Positions 59,946-64,000 of a DNA stretch of 64,000 bases are shown piece by piece. The notes beneath the pieces were generated by a model. That model was not told the DNA's origin. It did not search any database and saw only the letters and a program-made list of their open reading frames with translations. Each line of letters begins with the position of its first letter. Position 1 is the first letter of the stretch. The stretch comes from Thuidium tamariscinum. Its lineage: Eukaryota; Streptophyta; Bryopsida; Hypnales; Thuidiaceae. The translations under genes and the position numbers were made by a program. The stretch is taken from the NCBI GenBank assembly GCA_947034885.2, contig OX344749.2, positions 11,051,501 to 11,115,500 on the forward strand. The letters are read 5' to 3'.

Positions 59946-62900
59946 ATGGTGGCAGATGGGTCGGGGAAGCAGCGCACGCGGCCGGAGTGGCTGCAGCAGT
60001 ATGAATTGGTGGGCAAGATTGGCGAAGGCACGTATGGATTGGTCTACCTCGCCAAGAGCAAAGAGCCGGCGCATAGGTGCGTTTCTCGTTCCCCAATAGT
60101 CAATGTCCTCTACGAACTCGGTTGGTGAAGGCGTAGAGATTTCGCAAGGCGAATAAACGCGTCAGAAGCACCATTAGGGTTTTAGTTCTCTGTTTCTTAG
60201 TGGTAGAGACGATGTGTAGGTTCGTTTCTCATACCTGACTAGTCCATTTGCACTGCGAATTTTATGGATGAGGTAGAGCGATGGCGGAGAAATTTCGCAA
60301 GGCGAAGGAACGCGCCAGAAGCACGATTTAGGGTTTCCGTTCTTTGCTTTTGAGGTGTAGAGCCGGAGCGTAGGTGCGCTGCTCATTCCGGACTAGTTCA
60401 TTTACTCTGCGAATTCGAGATGTAGCGATGGCGTAGAAATTTCGCAAGGCGAAGAAACGCGCCTGAAGTACGATTAGGGTTCAGTTCTCTGTTTTTGAGG
60501 TGTAGAACCGATGTGTAGGTGCGTTTCTCATTCCTGACTAGTCCCCTTTCTCTGTGAATTCGATTGGTGGGGTATAGTGATGGCGTAGAAATTTCGCAAG
60601 GCGAAGAAACGTGCCAGGAGCACGATTAGGGTTTCAGCTCTCTGTTTTTGAAGTGTAGAACCGGTGCGAAAGTGATTTTGAAATTTATGGCTAGTCGTAA
60701 ATTGTGTGACGAGGTTAGGGCGTGCAACGAAACTCGACCGAAGCAAGAGTAGGGTTTATGCTCTCTGTATTCTTATGTGTAGAAATTCCGGTTGTGACAT
60801 GGTCATTTCGTGGTTTGGTGCTAAGAGCAGAGGTATAAAAATTGCGATTAAGAAGTTCAAACAGTCGAAGGAGGGCGATGGCGTGTCCCCGACAGCCATT
60901 CGGGAGATCATGCTCTTGCGAGAGTGCATCCACGAGAACATTGTCAAGCTGGTGAATGTGCATATTAACCATACCGACATGTCGTTGTATCTGGCATTTG
61001 ACTATGCCGAGCACGATCTGTACGAGATTATTCGACATCATCGGGAGAAGATCAGTTGCAACATCAACGCGTACACAGTGAAGTCATTGCTTTGGCAGAT
61101 TCTCAATGGCTTGAACTACCTTCACAACAACTGGATTGTTCACCGTGATCTGAAACCTTCCAATATTCTTGTTATGGGAGAAGGGGACGAGCAAGGCGTG
61201 GTGAAGATCGGTGATTTTGGACTAGCTCGCATTTTTCAAGCGCCACTCAGACCCTTGAGTGAGAATGGGGTGGTGGTGACCATCTGGTATAGGGCCCCGG
61301 AGCTCTTGCTTGGAAGTAAGCATTATACCAGCGCCGTGGACATGTGGGCAGTTGGGTGTATATTTGCGGAACTGCTCACTCTTAAACCCCTCTTTCAGGT
61401 AATGAGCTGCATTGCTACTTTTCTCGTTCGTTACTGCTTGATATCTTGACCTTTTTTAAGCGAAAGTTCGTCACTGTGACTGCTAGTAAACCGCAGCCTA
61501 GATCTTTCTGTAGAGGACCTGGAGGATGAATTCTGAATAATATAGGGTTTCTTCCTCTAGGCCCGATGCTTTATAGACCCTGCAGATGAAGCCCCTCCGA
61601 TCCTGGCTTCAGGGTGCTCTTCGAAGACCCTCATCAATCACAAACCTGATGGTACAAAGCGAGTGGGGTTTGTGATAAGGCCTGCATGCCCTCACCGTGC
61701 AGGCCACCCCACATAGGGTCTAATAAATTCTTCACAAAATATGGGTTGATCTCATGGACTTTCTGGATTTTATACATATTCTAGAATCCTTTTTCTTTGC
61801 AGAGGACTTCGTCGTTTTTCATACCCTAAAGAACGCCGGGTCTGCACCGGGGCCCCTCTATAATTCCGTCCGCACCCGCTTTATGTCTGCGTTTAGGGCG
61901 AATCAGTAGCTCATGATTGCATGTTTTTTTCTCAGGGAATAGAAGACAAAAGTGGCCCCAATCCGTTCCAGTTGGATCAATTAGACAAGATTTTTAAAGT
62001 ACTCGGCAACCCTACTGCGGATAAATGGCCAACGCTCACCACACTACCACACTGGCAGTCGAATCGTCAACAAATTCAATCTCGAAAGTTTGACAACCCA
62101 GGCCTCTACAGCATTGTACAGTTACCACTAAAGAGCCCAGGGTTTGATTTGTTGTCAAGGATGCTGGAGTACGACCCTATCAAACGGATTACGGCTGCCC
62201 AAGCTTTAGACCACGAATATTTTCGGAATGATCCAATTCCAGGCCGCAATTCTTTAGTTCCAGTCAATGCAGCGGACAAGGTATTATCAACTGCGACTCT
62301 ATTTTACTGAATCTTCCCTGAGTGTACTTACCCTGTAGAATGGACGCGTCCATCTGATATACTTGTAGATTTCACCTTCTTCTCCTTTGATGAATCTGAG
62401 TTCATGTTAGCCTGTGTACTACAGTTAATTTTTGCTCAATGTTTGAGACTGCAACACCCATTAAAATTTGTGTTCGTCTTTTGTAGTTCTTGGAGGGCAT
62501 GATGCCTGAGGTTCAGCTTCGCTTAAAATCCAAACCCTAGCTTGTTTCCCCATTTGATCCTATTGCAAATACGTAAATTCCAAAACCCGTTCTTATCGAG
62601 TAATACGGTACCAGGTCAACGGTACGGTACGGTAACTCGGTCCAAACTAGTTAGACTCTTCCTCAATCTGTGAGAACTTCGATTGGTTTTCTTTCTTAAC
62701 AGACCTGCTATTTCTGACATTGCTCTTCTGGTCCTCCATTCCCAGCACGGGACATGTAGTACGTAACAGATTTGGAGATTCACGTGGTCCACATTTCTGA
62801 AGTAGAAGTGGGACATATCTACGTACTTAATAGAGATATGCCTGCTTGTTTCTGTCACTTATTTTGTCTGCATTCCAACTCTTTCGTATTTACAAATTTG

Positions 62901-63295
62901 TTGGCTTTGGTGGTTGTCAGGTGGTTCCTTATCCTCAACGCCCCGTGGATTATTCGACAGATTTCGACGGCACATCGGCCCCACCTGCACAGATGCCCAA
63001 CTCCTCGAACATGTCAAGTCAGATGCATCAGTCTATGAACGTGGGCATGCAACAGCATCGGGTTCAGAACCCAAACAACTTAGGTGTCAATCAACCAGTT
63101 GCAATGCATGGGATGAACTCTAGCGGGAATATGTATGTCCAAAGAGGGAACGCAACAGCGCTTCAGCAGCAGCAACAACAGCAACAACAGCAGCAACAGC
63201 AACCGCAACAGCAGCAAGGGGTGAGAAGAAAAGAGCAAACAAACGTGGGGTATCCTGGCCATTATCAACCTCCAAATAAATCCAGGCGAATGTAA
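59946..63295 (+). CDS. CDKE: Cyclin-dependent kinase E (CDK8, Mediator kinase module), 4 coding exons, 472 aa
   Basis: Exons: 59946-60076, 60831-61398, 61936-62280 and 62921-63295; GT-AG introns and phases close on TAA. The kinase domain starts at about residue 20 with [12 protein letters not shown], the ATP lysine is in AIKKF (K51), the cyclin-contact helix is SPTAIRE (63-69), the catalytic loop is HRDLKPSN (D150) and the metal site is DFG (D172), followed by [10 protein letters not shown]. The C-terminus has a Met/Asn/Gln-rich tail with a CAG-type poly-Gln run and ends NKSRRM, like Arabidopsis CDKE1/HEN3 (470 aa, from memory). It phosphorylates Pol II machinery and transcription factors in the nucleus together with cyclin C, MED12 and MED13. 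The ATG at 59946 begins a peptide matching the family N-terminus; no earlier ATG lies in this frame. Confidence 0.97.
60060..60780 (+). repeat. Tandem repeat array across exon 1 end and intron 1 of CDKE
   Basis: About four to five diverged units of roughly 130-170 bases. Each contains in order a GTAGGTGCGTTTCTCATTCC-like stretch, CTGACTAGT, TAGAAATTTCGCAAGGCGAA, AACGCGCC-GAAG, ATTAGGGTTTCAG and CTCTGTTTTTGAGGTGTAGA. The first unit includes the true splice donor (CATAG/GTGCGTTTCTC) and the last bases of exon 1. The ATTAGGGTTT word is a telo-box-like sequence in each unit. Confidence 0.85.
61637..61712. other. Stacked inverted repeats in CDKE intron 2
   Basis: ATCACAAACC (61637-61646) pairs with GGTTTGTGAT (61667-61676); GGCCTGCA (61679-61686) pairs with TGCAGGCC (61698-61705); GTGGGG pairs with CCCCAC around the second stem. 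The surrounding 400 bases differ from the rest of the intron and may be a transposon fragment. Confidence 0.5.
63164..63217 (+). repeat. CAG/CAA repeat encoding poly-Gln in CDKE
   Basis: Mixed CAG and CAA codons encode about 18 residues, nearly all Gln, in the non-catalytic tail. Gln-rich tails are usual in plant CDK8, and length variation is expected. Confidence 0.93.
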
Positions 63296-64000
63296 GTTAG
63301 AGCAAGGAGGAACCTGTGCCGTTTCGGTTTGAGTCATGGGCTACTATTGATTTCTTTTTCTTTTTCTCATGGATTGTTGCCTTGGCGTAATACCAAAGAG
63401 GCTAGGTGTATATACTCATGTACAAGAGACGCCAAGGGTTTTGACTTGAAACATGGACCCTTGTTGCTTTCTGTGGAAAAATGTATTCAATTTGCTCACT
63501 TCCATCCCAATACCTCAGCTCAAAAGACATTGATAAACGGTTCAGTGGGTCTGTTACCTGTGTCACGCCATTCTTGAATATAACGTGCATTGGGAGCAGG
63601 TTGGCCAGCTCTGAATAGGGCTTGATCACCAGTTGGAATCTCAAGAAATGCTGGCCGCTTCATTGCAAAGTGCATGGCCAATGGGTAGTATTATTTGATC
63701 TCTTGGCCCTGTAGGAGGGTTCTTATTTGTTATTTAACAAGACGTGTGGGCCCTAGAGAATCACCTACAAACAATATTATACGTTAATCCCTCACCATTC
63801 AAGGGGACCAAAAGTGTCCTCATATAGTTTTTTAAGGGTCCACAATCACACCTGTAATCCCTCTTGGTAGCTTCCTCAATCCCACTGCAACAATTCAAAG
63901 CAAAGCAACGAACGCCCTGAAGTAGAGAACAGTAATCCCACTGGCAAATCCTCGCAAAAGAAAATTTAATGTTCGCGACACATCCCACACCTTATTCGAA
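63296..64000. other. 3' flank of CDKE, no further gene seen
   Basis: Probably contains the 3' UTR. No protein-like ORF or RNA gene was recognised before the window ends. Confidence 0.4.

Noticed and set aside
61921..62310. Treating the last CDKE kinase exon as ending at the in-frame stop near 62,310
   Set aside because: A GT donor at 62281 and the exon at 62921-63295 give the expected family C-terminus with NKSRRM.
1..64000. tRNA, rRNA or CRISPR-like features
   Set aside because: None was recognised by eye; short tandem repeats here lack CRISPR spacing and the sequence is eukaryotic.

Overview
The window is nuclear DNA from a land plant. The protein-coding genes are plant-type (a CDKE/CDK8 kinase with the SPTAIRE helix, a plant TAF4 with an RST domain, an X8-domain GPI-anchored wall protein, and a plant EEF1AKMT4-like methyltransferase). 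Introns are short to moderate (about 100-1,500 bp) and obey GT-AG, with one clear GC-AG case. Genes are islands of roughly 45-55 % GC in very AT-rich spacer packed with LTR-retrotransposon sequence and small inverted-repeat transposons. I cannot name the species. The protein divergence would fit a bryophyte or other early-diverging land plant, but that is inference.

Layout. 1-13.2 kb: a non-chromodomain Ty3/gypsy LTR retrotransposon, entered inside gag. It has gag-protease, one in-frame TAG, then RT-RNase H-integrase, a 2.9 kb non-coding stretch, a second very long ORF (947 codons, coiled coil) and a probable 3' LTR. From about 5.2 to 13.2 kb this DNA carries an extraordinary density of a short near-palindromic motif, about GTCNARTNGNC. 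13.2-25 kb: gene-poor, with a 1.9 kb direct duplication whose copies carry CACTA-type elements at the same site (one now a 220 bp near-perfect palindrome), about 180 bp tandem repeats, a long inverted repeat around 22.2-24.5 kb, and a Stowaway MITE. 26.2-28.6 kb: X8/PDCB-like gene (+). 29.4-33 kb: nested repeats including a TTAA-flanked element. 33.8-36.9 kb: methyltransferase gene (-), nine coding exons. 39-44 kb: minisatellite and AT-rich repeats. 44.3-53.6 kb: TAF4 (+), 18 coding exons. 54-59.9 kb: spacer with a second TTAA-flanked element and two MITEs. 59.9-63.3 kb: CDKE/CDK8 (+), four coding exons with a tandem repeat in intron 1.

How the genes relate. TAF4 (TFIID) and CDKE (Mediator kinase module) are same-strand neighbours that both act on RNA polymerase II initiation, but nothing in the sequence shows co-regulation. 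The X8 and methyltransferase genes are unrelated housekeeping or cell-wall functions. All four host gene models were built by hand from splice sites whose phases close exactly (214, 251, 1,072 and 472 aa). The most unusual signals are the motif array shared by the retroelement's non-coding and ORF2 regions, the two TTAA/CCCC elements, the frame-preserving GC-AG intron inside the TAF4 RST domain, and the repeated splice-donor-like units in CDKE intron 1.
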